Assembly (NCBI GenBank): GCA_026122225.1
Contig: JANEZZ010001377.1
Coordinates: 1 to 64,000, forward strand
From: Heloderma charlesbogerti
Lineage: Eukaryota > Chordata > Lepidosauria > Squamata > Helodermatidae
Direction of reading: 5' to 3'
Length of the DNA: 64,000 nucleotides
A model generated the notes under the pieces. That model had not been told where the DNA came from, did no database searches, and saw only the letters and a program-made list of their open reading frames with translations. Below are positions 41,956 through 53,409 of this stretch, one piece after another. Position numbers and translations under genes: made by a program. Numbering within the stretch: position 1 is the first letter of the stretch; each line of letters starts with the position of its first letter.

Positions 41956-43150
41956 GATTGTCCAAACCCAGTCATTGTTTACTTGGAGTTTCGAAGGGCT
42001 TTTGACAATGTCTCTCATCAAAGACTTCTGAGAATACTTGATAGTCATGGGATAAGCAGAGAGGTCCTCCTACGGATTGGTAACTTGTCGAAGAACAGAA
42101 AGCAGAGAGTGAGAATAACTGGCTATTTATCACAATGGAGGACTGTAAATAGTGGGGTCCCCCAAAGATCTGTATTGGGACCAGTGCTTTTTAACTTGTT
42201 CATAAATGATTTGGAGTTAAGGATGAGGTGGCCAGGTTTCCTAATGACACCAAATGATTTAAGGTGGCTAAAACAAAAACAGAGAGCGAAGAGTTCCAAA
42301 GAGATCTCTCCAAATTGGGCAAATGGACATTTAAATGGCAATGCAGTACGATGTAAGCAAGTGTAAGTGATGCACATTGAGGCAAAAAATCCCATCTTCA
42401 CATATATGATGATTGAGTTTCAGCTGGTGGTTACTGATCAGGAAAGGTATCTTGGGGTTGTGGTGAATAACTGCCAATATTGTAATTCCTTTATACAAAC
42501 CTGTGATGTGAGCATACTTGGAATACTGTGTACAATTCTGGTTACCATGCCTCAGAAAATGATGCTGAAGAGCTGAAAAGGTGCAGAAAAGGGCAACCAA
42601 AATGATTGGGGAACTGGAGCTACTCCCTTATGGGTAAAGGTTACAGCATTTGGGGCTCTTTAGCTTAGAAAAAAGTGAGCAAGAGGGATATGGTAGAGGG
42701 ATATAAAATTACTCATGTTATGAAATGGAAGGCATTTTTCTCTCCTCATAATACTAGACCCTGGAATCATTCAATGAAGCCAAATAGTGGGAGATTCAGG
42801 ACATGTAAAAGGAAAGACTTCTTCACACAGCACGTTGTTAAATATGGAAATCACTTCCACATGATGTAGTGGGGATAACACAAAAAGGGGATTAGGCAAA
42901 TTCAGGGAAGATAAGGCTATCAAAATGTTATATCCAGTATCAGGGGCAATATGCTCTTCAATACCAGTTGGTGGGGAACACGAGTAGGAGTGTTCTATTG
43001 CATTCATTACCTGCTTGCAGACTTTCCATAGGCATGTGGTTTCCCATAGGCATCTGGTCCCATAGGCACCTGTGAGACTAGATAAGCTTTTGATCTTGGG
43101 ACTTCCAGTTAAAGGACCTCAAGCACCACAGCCCGGATTATTAGTATAGA

Positions 43151-43288
43151 CTAGCCTTCCTCAACCTGCTTCCCTCCAGATGTTTTGGGCTACCACTCCC
43201 AGCATTCATATATTGGTCATGCTGGCTGGGGCTGATGGGAGTTGAAGTCTGAAACATCTGGAGGAAACCAGGTTGAGGAAGGCTGGCA
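43151..43288. repeat. Hairpin MITE family A copy
   Basis: AGCCTTCCTCAACCTGCTTC pairs in reverse with AACCAGGTTGAGGAAGGCT; the inner arms are CTACCACTCCCAGCAT and TGATGGGAGTTGAAG. Confidence 0.85.
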
Positions 43289-43387
43289 CAGAAAATACTA
43301 CGCTAAACGGAGTAATGGTTTCAGTAATGATAGCTGCATATGTCCCACCCTTCCCCTGTATCCTACATTTTGCACATTGTGACTATG

Positions 43388-43600
43388 GTTGTAATCCTAT
43401 ATACCATCCTTCCCCAACCTGATATCCTCCAGATGTGTCGAACTACAGCTCCCATCACGGTCAATGGCCATGCTGGTTGCGGCTGATGGGAGTTGTCGTT
43501 CAATACATCTGGAGGACACGAAGTTGGGGAAGGCTGCTATACACACATTTACCTGGGAGTAAGCCCCAGTGAACTTAGTAGGACTTCTGAATAAAAATGC
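43388..43600. repeat. Hairpin MITE family C copy, split by a family A insertion
   Basis: The left end GTTGTAATCCTATA lies before the insertion and ATACACACATTTACCTGGGA with GTAAGCCCCAGTGAACTTAG after it. The whole family C unit is readable once the 43405-43536 insertion is set aside. Confidence 0.75.
43405..43536. mobile_element. Hairpin MITE family A inside family C, with 8-bp target duplication
   Basis: The ends are CATCCTTCCCCAACCTG and GTTGGGGAAGGCTG. Flanks CTATATAC (43397-43404) and CTATACAC (43537-43544) match at seven of eight bases, which points to a hAT-type transposition. Confidence 0.8.
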
Positions 43601-44370
43601 TTTGAATTGTGTTTTAAGCAGTCTGAAACATTTAGAGCACTAGGGAAGGAAAACAAAACACTACACATTTGCTCCTATTTTTTCATATGTAAGTGGCGTC
43701 CTGTGAAGGCATTTGGCTCTGCAAAATAATATGATCTGACTGGGGCTGGAAAGACTGCTGACAGTGCATACTCTTTTACAGACTGCAGTTGTTTAGGGTT
43801 AAGCCCTAATTCTCCTCTTTGGAGGAGAATGGCAGTTTCTTAGAAAGCTGCAGGAAAGGAGGGTTGATGAACACTCTAAAGTGGATACAATCAAACAGCT
43901 GCACCCTTAAACTAGCAATTCTATAACTAGCAGCTGTTGGTTGCATATAATTCTGTCTTTCAGCTGTTAAATACCATTTATGGCTTTCTTTTCTTGTGGC
44001 TGAGAGACAGCCATTTTCACAGAAGTAGCCTAGAATTGAGCACAATTAAGTTAAAAGTTATGCAGACATTATCCATTTTACTTCCTAAACTGAATTTTAT
44101 ATATATTAAAAACATTGCAGGTTGGCAATTGGTCTAATTAATGTCAAATAAAACAGCACATTATAATCATGTCCTACAGGCATTGGGCGCTGCCCTTTCA
44201 GATGTTCTCTTGAGCAAGCCATTATGGTTTTGTGTGACTCCTGTTCATTTCCATGACGTAGGAGAACATCTCAGAAGATAATGTCCATATATGCTACAGC
44301 TGTTGGAAATATAGTTTCACATACATGTTTCTGAGGTCTAAATATCTTTTTATCTTTAGAACTATATTTG
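43601..44370. other. Intergenic sequence, nothing recognised
   Basis: AT-rich sequence without a recognised gene or repeat. Confidence 0.4.
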
Positions 44371-44379
44371 AGCACTCAG

Positions 44380-44830
44380 TCATAGAACCATAGAGTTGGA
44401 AGGTACCTCAGAGAGCATCTAGTCCAACGCCCTGCTCAATGCAGGCTCTAGACTGCAAGATGCAGCTGCAGCATCCCTAACAGATGGCCATCCAGCCTCT
44501 GCTTAAATACCTCCAATGAAGGAGAACCCACCACCTCCCAAGGCAATCTCTTCCACTGTTGAACAGCTCTCACTGTTAGGAAGTTTCTCCTAATGTTTAG
44601 GCAAAATCTGCTTCTTCACATTTCTAGTCCTGTCCTCTGGAGCAACAGAGAACAAGTCCACTCCATCTTCTGCATGACATCCTTTCAGATAGTTGAAGAG
44701 TGCTATCATGTCTCAGTTTAATCTTCTCTTCTCCAGGCTAAACATGCCTAGCTCTTTCAACTGTTCCTCATAGGTTTTGGTTTCCAGACCCCTCGCCATC
44801 CCTGTTGCTCTTTTCTGGATCATAGAATGT
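44380..44830 (-). mobile_element. CR1 LINE 3' end
   Basis: ATAGAACCATAGAGTTGGAA starts the element tail on this strand. GCAGGCTCTAGACTGCAAG, ACCTCCAATGAAGGAGAACC and CTTTTCTGGATCATAGAA are reverse complements of CR1 ORF2 end and 3'UTR. It is a different subfamily from the 26234 copy. Confidence 0.85.
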
Positions 44831-45240
44831 ATGGTTTGCATATGTTCAGCCCTCTTGGCAAACCAATGGATGGGACTTTTTGGTCAGTGGGTGACCTTAA
44901 CTGATTATATTTCTCCGTTCTGCATTGTTCAGGAGCTGAGTGGGCCTGTTTTACATAATAAATGCTTAATTATTTCCTAGTAATTGCATCTATGCTCATT
45001 CTTTTTTTCTGCAATTAGTTAATCAAGCCATTGTTATTTCTGTGTCAAGGGCAATTGTTTAAAAACTGAGAACAGTTTCTGCTTTTAAGTGGCAACTGTG
45101 GCCCCAATTCCTCCTGATATATTATCCGCATGGATACTATGAATAATCTATAATTTGCTTCACAGATTACACTGAAAAAAGTGTTGCTCTTGTTTGTGTT
45201 TGCTTTGCCGCATACGTAAAAGATCTACAAGTGGCATATT

Positions 45241-45617
45241 GGGCAGAATCCAACAGTGTGCTTATGCCCCCACCGATTCCTTTCTGCCCTGCCGATTCCT
45301 TCTGCAAACAGTCAGTCCCACCAATTCCATTGTGCAAGCAGGAACCACTGCTTACACAAGGGAGATTTAGCGGTTCCTAAGGGAAGCCCTGAAATGAGTG
45401 GAAACAGTTATTTAGAAGGAGGCAGGTTGGCGGAACTCCCTTATGTGAACTCCGCTGACCTGCCTCCTTCCATAAATAAGTATTTCCTCTCATTTCAGGT
45501 TGCCCCAGAAGCATTAAATTGCCATTGCATGAGCAATGGGGGCTGCTTGTGCAATGGAATTGGTGGGACGTAAGAGAATCAGCAGGGGTGTAAGCATCCC
45601 ATTGGAGTCTGCCTTCT
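45241..45617. repeat. Hairpin MITE family G, about 375 bp
   Basis: GGCAGAATCCAACAGTGTGC at the left and, inverted, GGCAGACTCCAATGGGATGC at the right. TCCCACCAATTCCATTG is repeated inverted in the other half, and GGAGGCAGGTTGGCGGA mirrors TCCGCTGACCTGCCTCC at the centre. The whole element folds into a single hairpin. It has no coding capacity. Confidence 0.8.
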
Positions 45618-46229
45618 GCTTAACAAAGCTTTTAAAACATGTTGATTTGTTGACTGCAAATGAGGGATGACAGTCAAGTGTTTGTCAGCACTGGATTTTT
45701 AACTGGTTGTTTATTTAACATTCTTAGATCCCTACCAGCCACACAATCATCCATGTACATTCCTCATGGATGCCCATCCACCTTACTATGGGAGTCATGG
45801 GTTGTGCAGAAGTAGTGCAGTCAACAAGGGAAATGGAGCACTGTTAGAGGCCTATGAACACATTATGTACACATGGCGAGGGTGGCCATAGGTTCCACTA
45901 TACAGAAGACACCCCTCTATTTTAGGGCATCCTCTAGTTGAGGGGCAGTCCAGTCCAACTCCATTTTAAAGATGAACAACCATAAGAAGGCAGAGCAACA
46001 GGGGCCTTGAAGTTAGCACCTGGACAGCGGACTGAGCAAGCGCACAGGTCACTTGGTCACAGTCTTCCCCCACAACAGTGAGAGGTATTGTATCTCTAGT
46101 TAAATTATAGAAATCCTTTCTCAATCTGCATGTATACATATAGATCAGTATAAGTATATTTTCTGCAGATTGGTGCCTCCTTTTGTCCTCCTTTTTGGTT
46201 ATGCATTTCCTCTTTGTCGGGAATACATA

Positions 46230-46580
46230 AGCGGCCACCCTATGCATGGACCAGAACTCTGGAAAAGCAGCTCCCGGAGAAAGGCTGGAGCAGAGAAGCA
46301 GCAGAAGGGAAAGCCTGCTAACCTTTTAATCTGCTTGTTGCTTCTTTGCTCCAGATTGCCCCTAAGCAGCATTTCCTGAACAGGGCAGGTCAGCAGAGCT
46401 TGCAGAAGGGACCTCTGCTGGCCTGTCTGATCTGGAAATGAATGTTTCCACTCATTTCCAGGGTTAGCCCAGGGTTAATTTCAGAAGCACAAAAACCAAG
46501 TTGCACAAGTGGTGGGTCCCGCAAGTGCAGCTAACCATTGGAGGTGGAGTGGCCCAGTTGGATACCACCCTTAGGGTCTA
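46230..46580. repeat. Diverged relative of hairpin family G
   Basis: GGAAATGAATGTTTCCACTC, CTCATTTCCAGGGTTAGCCC and AAGTGGTGGGTCCCGCAAGT echo blocks of 45241-45617, but one arm is poorly preserved. Confidence 0.4.
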
Positions 46581-46875
46581 GCAACTGGGTTTATGAACGT
46601 ATAGCAACCAAATAATCTAAAAGCATAATAATATTGAATGTGGGTATGATGCAGATCTTATATAAGTACCCCTAGAAGGTTGAGTGCATCCTGTAAATCG
46701 GCTCTGTGCCGCTCACAGCCATAGCAGTCACAGTTTCCTCCCCCGTCCACCATTGTCCCGGAAAGAGTGCCCTTCCAGGCAGCTGCCTGGCTTCCACCAG
46801 ACCCTGTGTGGATTTCCAGAAGTAATCTTTATGCTCAGCCCAGCCTAGGCCCAGAAAGGGCCCCGGATGCTTTAC

Positions 46876-47016
46876 TGCAGCCTTCCCTAACCTGGCACTC
46901 TCCAGATGTTTGGGACATCAACTCCCATCATCATCAGCCAGCACAGCCAATGATCAAGAATTCTGGGAGTTGTAGTCCAAAACATCTGGAGGGTGCCAGG
47001 TGGGGGAAGGCTGCTT
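46876..47016. repeat. Hairpin MITE family A copy
   Basis: GCAGCCTTCCCTAACCTGGC pairs in reverse with GCCAGGTGGGGGAAGGCTGC; the inner arms are CAACTCCCATCATC and TTCTGGGAGTTGTAG. Confidence 0.85.
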
Positions 47017-47283
47017 TACCAGGAAGCAGAGACAGCTTCCCATTGCCATGCCACAGCCAGACGAGGATGCACATGGCACAGTACAGGAGGCCTGCCTGGC
47101 TTCCAGATTTGGGTACCAACAGCACCACATATCCATGCCCCATGGTAATTTGGCCTGAGACCCTCCCTGAAACCATCTCTTGGATCATGCCCAATATTTG
47201 ATACTATTTGAATCTGCTTAACAACAGCCTGCTGACATCTCCTGAATTTATCTTTATCAGGAAGCCAAGGCACCAGATTGACA

Positions 47284-47447
47284 GCGGCAGAGGATGAGAT
47301 GGCTAGATAGCATCACCAATGCAATGAATATGAACTTGAGCACGCTCCGGGAGAGAGCACAGGACAGGAAGGCCTGGCGTGCTATGGTCCATGGGGTCAC
47401 GAAGAGTCAGACACGACTGAATGACTGAACAACAACAACAACAACAA
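47284..47447 (+). mobile_element. BovB LINE 3' end
   Basis: GGCAGAGGATGAGATGGCTA, CGCTCCGGGAGAGAGCACAG and AGTCAGACACGACTGAATGA, ending in an AAC repeat (47430-47447), form the end of BovB ORF2 and its 3' terminus. It is truncated to about 165 bp. Confidence 0.92.
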
Positions 47448-47471
47448 AAGAAGTTTCTGGAGATAATGATG

Positions 47472-47506
47472 ATCCTGAGTAGACATGTATAGGATTGCAC
47501 TGTTAG
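47472..47506. repeat. Hairpin MITE family C end fragment
   Basis: CCTGAGTAGACATGTATAGG then ATTGCACTGTTAG is the right end of family C only. Confidence 0.55.
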
Positions 47507-47529
47507 TGAGGTCTCCTTTTTCATCAGCT

Positions 47530-49560
47530 TGAAGCTCGCTGACCTTGGCTATTCATGGTCCTACTCTACCATGTACAGAACTACTATCTGTTTGATTCTA
47601 GCTAGTTGTCAGAGAATAAGCTCATATATTTTAGTGCTGTGCTGAAAGTTTCTCCTGCATTTTTTTCGACCATTCTCATTCAATTTAATAGAAAAGAAAT
47701 TTGAAGGGGGAGAAATTTTCATGGGTTGAGCCTGGGATTCTTGCCCTTACTTTACGTATGAGGTGGCCATGGAGTGTGTGTGATTGTCCTGTCTTTCATT
47801 GTACAATAATCTCTGTGGCAGCCTGCAGCCTCCTCAGCTTCCCACACTTTAATTAAAGCTATCATGAGGAAGACATGAGGCGGTTCCTCCCATGGGACTT
47901 TTTCCGAATGGCAGGTGGCCTGGGAGGCTGCAGAGCAATGAAAAGATGTGTAATAGAGAGAGAAAACACACACAGCACCCTCGGCCACCTCGCAGTGATT
48001 AGGTAAACTCAAACACGAAAAGAAATTCAAAATTCTGTCTCAGAAAAGTGGAAGCCTCAGCATAGTTGATGCTGTTGCCATTTGCAGGAGTAGTGCAATA
48101 AACCAAAAGCCCTTTGGAAAAAAGAAAGAACCTGTGCTACAATCCCTGCCAATAGTGAGGTCTATCTGTGAAAAACTGTTGGAGAATTTCTCCTCCCCTC
48201 AGAGAAATTTGGTGAAATGGGCCCCCCAACTTCTTTGCCCACAAATAGGCTGGAGAATTTTGAGAGGCCATTTGCTCACGGCTCTAACATATTTCATATA
48301 AGTGAGAGCTATTGTGTGATAGAGGAAATCCAACCCATTATAAGTGTCCCTGCTTCCAACTTGGCTCATTTGGAAAACTTCCTGAACTGGCAAGAGAGGC
48401 AACGGTTCACAAATATTCATTGTGATGTGTTCAAGCCACCAAGTGACAACTGCATCTATCACATATATAAATTAAAAAGTGATAGCTCCTTTGGTGGATT
48501 CTGAGAAATTCTCTCTTGCCTTCCAGAACAAGAGCATATGTTGAAGCCAGGAGGACCACACATTACTCTCTTCTATGCTTGCCTATAAATAGCAATCAGC
48601 AGCTACACCCAGGAGAAATTTCCTGCAAAAGGTCAACTAAGCACTAGTAAGGAGAAAAAAAAATACACACACAGTACTGTCACGGTGTTTTGTACTCTGG
48701 AAATTAATAATAATAATAATAATCAATCTGTCATCAAAGTTACCAAAATTTTGGAGCAAGAAATGCTGGATTCTGAAACCTGTATAAGCTATGCAAATTA
48801 ATCATATTTGTACAATTTTACTTATTTTGCAAAATTTATTCTGTGTTTTTGACTATTTTACATAGTTTAGTCTGCTTCTGCTAGTCATGAAGTGGGACAA
48901 AGAGCTATGCATTTCCATGGGAAACCTTATTTAGCAACTCCCCTGGCCTCTCAGATTTCACCAGGCATTGCCCATATATCAAGCATATCTTCCTAATCAC
49001 AAGGACTAGAATACTGTTTCAAACAAATGAAAACTGGGATTATGCTCATAGACGCTTCCAGTACTACATTCTGCACCAGTACTACATTTGTGCACCTCTG
49101 CAGTTTCGTGGAATGCACCCTGCCCTTCCTAAAGTGCATTTATCATCAGCCATCCGTCATCTTTTAATGAGGAGGTGGACAAGTGGAATCTTCTTGGTTT
49201 ACTGTTCTCAAAAGAGGTGCCACTAGGTTATTTTTTTCACATAACAGATAAGCATGATCACCTACTAATGTCTGGAGCAGTTGTTAATGGCATATGGGGC
49301 AAGGGGCTAGTAAGAAAAGAAAAGAAAAAGTTGGCTACCCTAGTTGCATTATTGTCTCTGCTCTTAGTTTCCTCTTCAGTAGGGAAATGCTTATGGGCAG
49401 ATTTACTGTGATAGATGACAAGCTAATAATATCTGAAACCAAAACAAATTTCACTTGGAAGAAATGTTATACCTGACCTCAGCCGAACCGTTTAATGGCC
49501 CCATCAATCTAAACTACTCACTCTTCTTTGGTTTTCTTATTTAACCCCTCCCCCTCCAAA
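47530..49560. other. Intergenic sequence without recognised genes
   Basis: Contains an AAT microsatellite at about 48706-48723 and otherwise unrecognised sequence. Confidence 0.4.
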
Positions 49561-49734
49561 GAAATATGTTTGAACAAAACAGTTCTGGGATACTGTATTT
49601 CAGGGCTGCAGAAACATATGTCCTCCTGGTGTTCCTATCTGGCCTCTGGGGTTGCCCAGAAGTACATGCTGCTGTCACATTTCCCTTTGCCCTTGCTGTA
49701 AGACTTCAAAAGCCAAATCAAAACACAGACAGGA

Positions 49735-50275
49735 GACTTCAGTTCCAAGGCTTTTAATCCACTTAATTCAATGGGTCATTCAGATGCTGTCAGTGACCCA
49801 CAGTCACCAAAGGAAATACCTTCAGGGAGTTCAAAGGAAAAATATGAAAGTTGCCCATCATCTGCGGAACAGGCGAGCTCGCTGTCCTAACTTAAGGGGT
49901 GGGGGTGGGGGTAGGGGTGGGGATCTGCCTCTATCTTGTGAGGACTCTAAGCACAGCTGTTCCCGCCAGGCCAATCGGGCAGATCGCCTAAGTTCTGCCC
50001 CTGCCATTTCTCTCTTGTCTCTGCGTCTGCGTCTAGCGCCTAAGAAGTCAGGCTCCGCCAGCCCCCCTTCTCCCTGTTCGCTATCTCTCCCAGGGATGGG
50101 AGAAGAGGGACCCTCTCCATCCAGCTGTGCCTTTGAAGCTTGAGGAGTAGGCCTATCCACCTCTGTCCAGGCCTGGAAAATTTCCTCCCCCACGTTTTGC
50201 GGTTCCTCTTCAGACTCCGAGCTACTCTGCCAGTCGCTGCACTCAGGGGCAGCCCTGACAGCTCCCTTCTCCTGC
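49735..50275 (-). other. Possible retroelement remnant
   Basis: A minus-strand frame (50193-49858) encodes a charged, proline-rich peptide with RRSARLAWREQLC. The following minus-strand sequence, CCTTGGAACTGAAGTCTCCT, is reminiscent of an LTR R-U5 region. Neither a protease, polymerase nor paired LTR was found. It could equally be unrelated low-complexity DNA. Confidence 0.25.
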
Positions 50276-50304
50276 CCTACCCCCTGTTACTCAACCACCA
50301 CTTG

Positions 50305-50510
50305 TTGGCTGGCTCCCCCCTCCATTCTAAAAGGTCAAAATGCCCCTCCTAGGGCTTAGTTACTGGCAGTAAGAGCTTTAAGCTACAATATGCTGGTATA
50401 TTTGGCCCTGCCCCCTTTGCCTTTGGCTCCGCCCAGCAGTGGAATGCGGCCCCTGAGAGCTTCTCCAAAATGGAATCTGGCCCTCAGGCTGAAAGAGTTT
50501 CTACACCCCT
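50305..50510 (+). repeat. MITE family E copy, right part
   Basis: GGCTTAGTTACTGGCAGTAA, GCCTTTGGCTCCGCCCAGCA and GGCCCTCAGGCTGAAAGAGT match family E. Confidence 0.75.
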
Positions 50511-50519
50511 ATCATATTT

Positions 50520-51660
50520 GCTTACCTACCAAAAGCATGGCCAATTTACGCACACACACCCGCAAGCTACATTTATTTTAATAGCGCCATATTTTAAAAC
50601 CACCCTTACTGGAGGCAGTGCCCCCAGGAGAATTGCCAGTTCATCAGTACTGCTTAATTGCTCTCTTTTAGGAGATCTTCATTTGTCCATAAAGCCAAAT
50701 TAATTACACAGAAAACTGATTGGTCTATACATGCCTGAAGCTAACTACCATTTTCAGAATCTGGGTGATCTTCAAAGCAGAATGGAAGGAATGTCAAGGT
50801 GAAATGTAATCCCTTGCACAAAAGCTGGCTCATCCGATTGCTACTTTCAGATTGTTTTTTTTAAAATTGAACTCTCCCAATTTATAATCAAACTCACACT
50901 TAAAATTAATACGACATCTGAATCATAGCTGCAGGGGAAAGAACAGTGCCAGTGATCCCAAGACCCTGAGTGTTAGCTCTGGAGGCAGGCCCATATTTTT
51001 ACCTCTGATTTTATTTCAGCAGCTTCTCTCCCTGGGACACAAACTGCTTTTTAAAACTCATCTGGAATGTAGAAGGTGGTTTGCCAGTTCAAGGAAGGGA
51101 GCTGCTAAAGCAAAGACCAGGAAGGGGTAGGGGAGTGCGCATTGGAATCCCACACATACATGCAAAAAATGAGTCAAGAAAGGACATCAGTATTCATGTC
51201 ATCTTAGGCATTTATTATTTTCTAGAGATTGGTAGCCAAGCGCTTTAACTGAAAACAGGCATATCTTTCTCCCAAAGTTACTGTCATGATTTCAAAGTCT
51301 GTTCTGCTGCATGACCTACAGATTTGTCACTCCGAGAAATGCTCAGGGTGTGGGGCAACTTAACCGTCACAAATGAGAGAAATGCACTGAAATCAAACTC
51401 AGGATACCTTCCCCTCCTAGTTGCTTTGTGTACAATCAGGTGGCTGAGGGTTGCTTAACTTTTCCCTTCTGCCCCCTTCTCTTGGAGGATTCCAAAGGCA
51501 GCTCATTATTCATGAGTAGAGATGATGATGATTAAATTTAATATCCACATTACCTGGCTCAAAAGCACTGTGTATTCTGTCAAAGGACAATCAATAAGAT
51601 TATGTAGAGTCAAAGAACCAGTCCTCCTCTTTAGTCAAGAACAGCCTTCTGCAACCTGGA
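50520..51660. other. Intergenic sequence, nothing recognised
   Basis: No gene or named repeat was identified. Confidence 0.4.
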
Positions 51661-51668
51661 GCCATATA

Positions 51669-51671
<3 letters not shown>

Positions 51672-51701
<30 letters not shown>
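51672..51701. repeat. TG microsatellite
   Basis: About 13 TG units after TATGTATG. Confidence 0.9.
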
Positions 51702-51703
<2 letters not shown>

Positions 51704-51734
51704 CAGCTCTCCAGGGTTTCAGGCACGTTTTTTT

Positions 51735-51825
51735 TCCCAGCCCTATCTGGAGATGCTGAGGATTGAACCTGGGACTTTCTGCATGCAAAACATGTGCTCT
51801 ACCACTGAGCCACAGCCCTTCCAAG
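51735..51825 (-). repeat. tRNA-derived SINE head, minus orientation
   Basis: On the minus strand GGGCTGTGGCTCAGTGGTAG and CCCAGGTTCAATCCTCAGC are well-kept A and B boxes. The body is cut short. It is not a tRNA gene: the SINE body follows and no cloverleaf acceptor stem is formed. Confidence 0.75.
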
Positions 51826-51832
51826 ATGTGAA

Positions 51833-51872
51833 GTCTGAAACATCTGGAGGGCACTAGGTTGGGGAAGTCTGC
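51833..51872. repeat. Hairpin MITE family A, one end only
   Basis: AAACATCTGGAGGGCACTAG followed by GTTGGGGAAGTCTGCT is the right end of family A. Confidence 0.6.
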
Positions 51873-51899
51873 TCTAGTGACTGTCTTTGGGTTGGGGTT

Positions 51900-52820
51900 T
51901 TTTTTTTTTTGTAAACCAAGTTGAGGAAGGTTGTACTAGGTACACATGGAAAGCACACAGTTCCTTTGACCTTTGCTTAAAGTGGAGAGGGGAAGTTATT
52001 GTCTTCTGTTGATAAGATATAAATATGTAACCCTAACCAGTGCTCTTAAAATACAACCTTGACTACATCTAATATTGGGCCTTTGAACTTCACTGTAAAT
52101 TCACCCCCCACCCCACCCCACCCCAAACACTGACATCTCTTCATTTCAATTAATTTGATCCCCACTGAAATCTGAAATGGTGCCCCTTCTTTTAATCCCA
52201 AACCTACATTACTTCCCCAATCCTCCCCTTTGGAAGCAAAATCTTTTGCAACTACTATGTCTTTGCCATCTCTGCCAAGAGAAGAGTTCTTCTAATGGAC
52301 AATGCATACATCTTTTTTTTCCTCCTTCATAATATGCATATGTCAGAAGTCTTTGCTGTTTTCGGGGGGGGGGGATCTAAATATGTCTCATTCTGTTGCA
52401 GTGGAAAACCAGCAATCAGCCTTAAACTGTGTGACTATAGTACAGCACTTCTTTCTCATGACTCATCTTCCCAGCAAAAGAGAGAGAGGGAGTCATCTAC
52501 ATAATCAACACTTATATATTGGGATTATGAAAAACCCATCGCCTGCTAGGTGAATTTTTACAGAGCAGCTCTTGAAGCCATGAATCACCCAGTCCTTGTT
52601 AACAAGAGTTACAGGTTCTATTTCTAGCATATGCCCCTCCTTTAGGCCAATGCTCGATGGTATAGGCCACTTCAGAAGAAAAAGCTTATTTCTGGTGTTT
52701 TCTGTTCACCGTCATTTACTAATGAATATTTATCATGAACTAAAGTTCAGTTAATTCTGGAAGCTCAGGGAAGGTTGCCAGACAGTGTACATTTTGTATC
52801 ATCTGTTTGAGATGATACAA
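51900..52820. other. Intergenic sequence, nothing recognised
   Basis: Contains a T run (51897-51910) and a G run (52365-52373) but no recognised gene or repeat. Confidence 0.4.
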
Positions 52821-52824
52821 CACT

Positions 52825-53045
52825 AGAGCGGCAGAATGTAGATTTCTGCAGGTTGATCAGTTGATCTTACCCATGACAAGCCAAATGGAGACTCTATGAT
52901 TAGATGCAGTGTATCTCTGATGGCTGGATGTGTAACAGTCATGTCTTGGTTGTGAGCATCCCAGAAGCATGTGGTTGGTCACTGCTGGAATACTAGACTA
53001 GATGGATCTTTGATCTGATGCAGCTTTTGTTATTGTTGATAATAT
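52825..53045 (+). mobile_element. CR1 LINE 3'UTR fragment
   Basis: TGATGGCTGGATGTGTAACA, GGTCACTGCTGGAATACTAG and ATGGATCTTTGATCTGATGC are typical of the CR1 3'UTR, here in plus orientation. Confidence 0.65.
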
Positions 53046-53169
53046 GGTCTTGCAGCTCAGTTGTGCTGAGTAAGCACAGATTAATGTTTATGCAATTAGC
53101 CTTTTATCACTGAATAAAATAGGTGGAATAGTATTTGGCTTTCACATGACATTTTAACAGGGATGGCCC

Positions 53170-53405
53170 AAGACATGTATTTTATTTTATTACATTTCTA
53201 TCCTTCCTTTCTTTCAAGGAGCCCAAGGTGGCATGTATGATTTTCCCACCCTTTATTTTATCCTCACAACAATCCTGTGAGGTAGGTTTGGCTGAGAGAT
53301 AGTAACTGGCCCAAGGTCACCCAGTGAGCTTCATGGATGAGCAAGGATTTGAACCTGGGCCTCACCAAGACCTAGACCATCACTCTAACCATTACACCAC
53401 TCTGA
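53170..53405 (-). repeat. CORE-type (MIR-like) SINE, minus orientation
   Basis: Read on the minus strand: a tRNA-like head GTGTAATGGTTAGAGTGATG, the CORE signature CTGGGTGACCTTGGGCCAGT, then CCTCACAGGATTGTTGTGAG and an A-rich LINE-type tail. Copies at 60135 and 62730 are the same family. Confidence 0.8.
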
Positions 53406-53409
53406 GGCA

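Larger units (their letters stand above)
40505..42930 (+). mobile_element. CR1-group LINE (CR1/L3-like), interrupted by two insertions
   Basis: Plus-strand pieces encode a reverse transcriptase of the CR1 group. Before the insertions come SPGPDGAHLRVLKELKWEIA and VPKDWKVVNITPV. After them come [40 protein letters not shown], and C-terminal scraps around 42570-42870. The catalytic FADDT box is not readable because of a deletion near 42225-42250. The element is split at 40932 by an Ac-like hAT insertion, followed by a second palindromic insertion. Confidence 0.85.

Noticed and set aside
51735..51825. tRNA gene
   Set aside because: A and B boxes are present but the sequence continues into a SINE body and lacks a proper acceptor stem; the same pattern recurs at 5690 and 6165.
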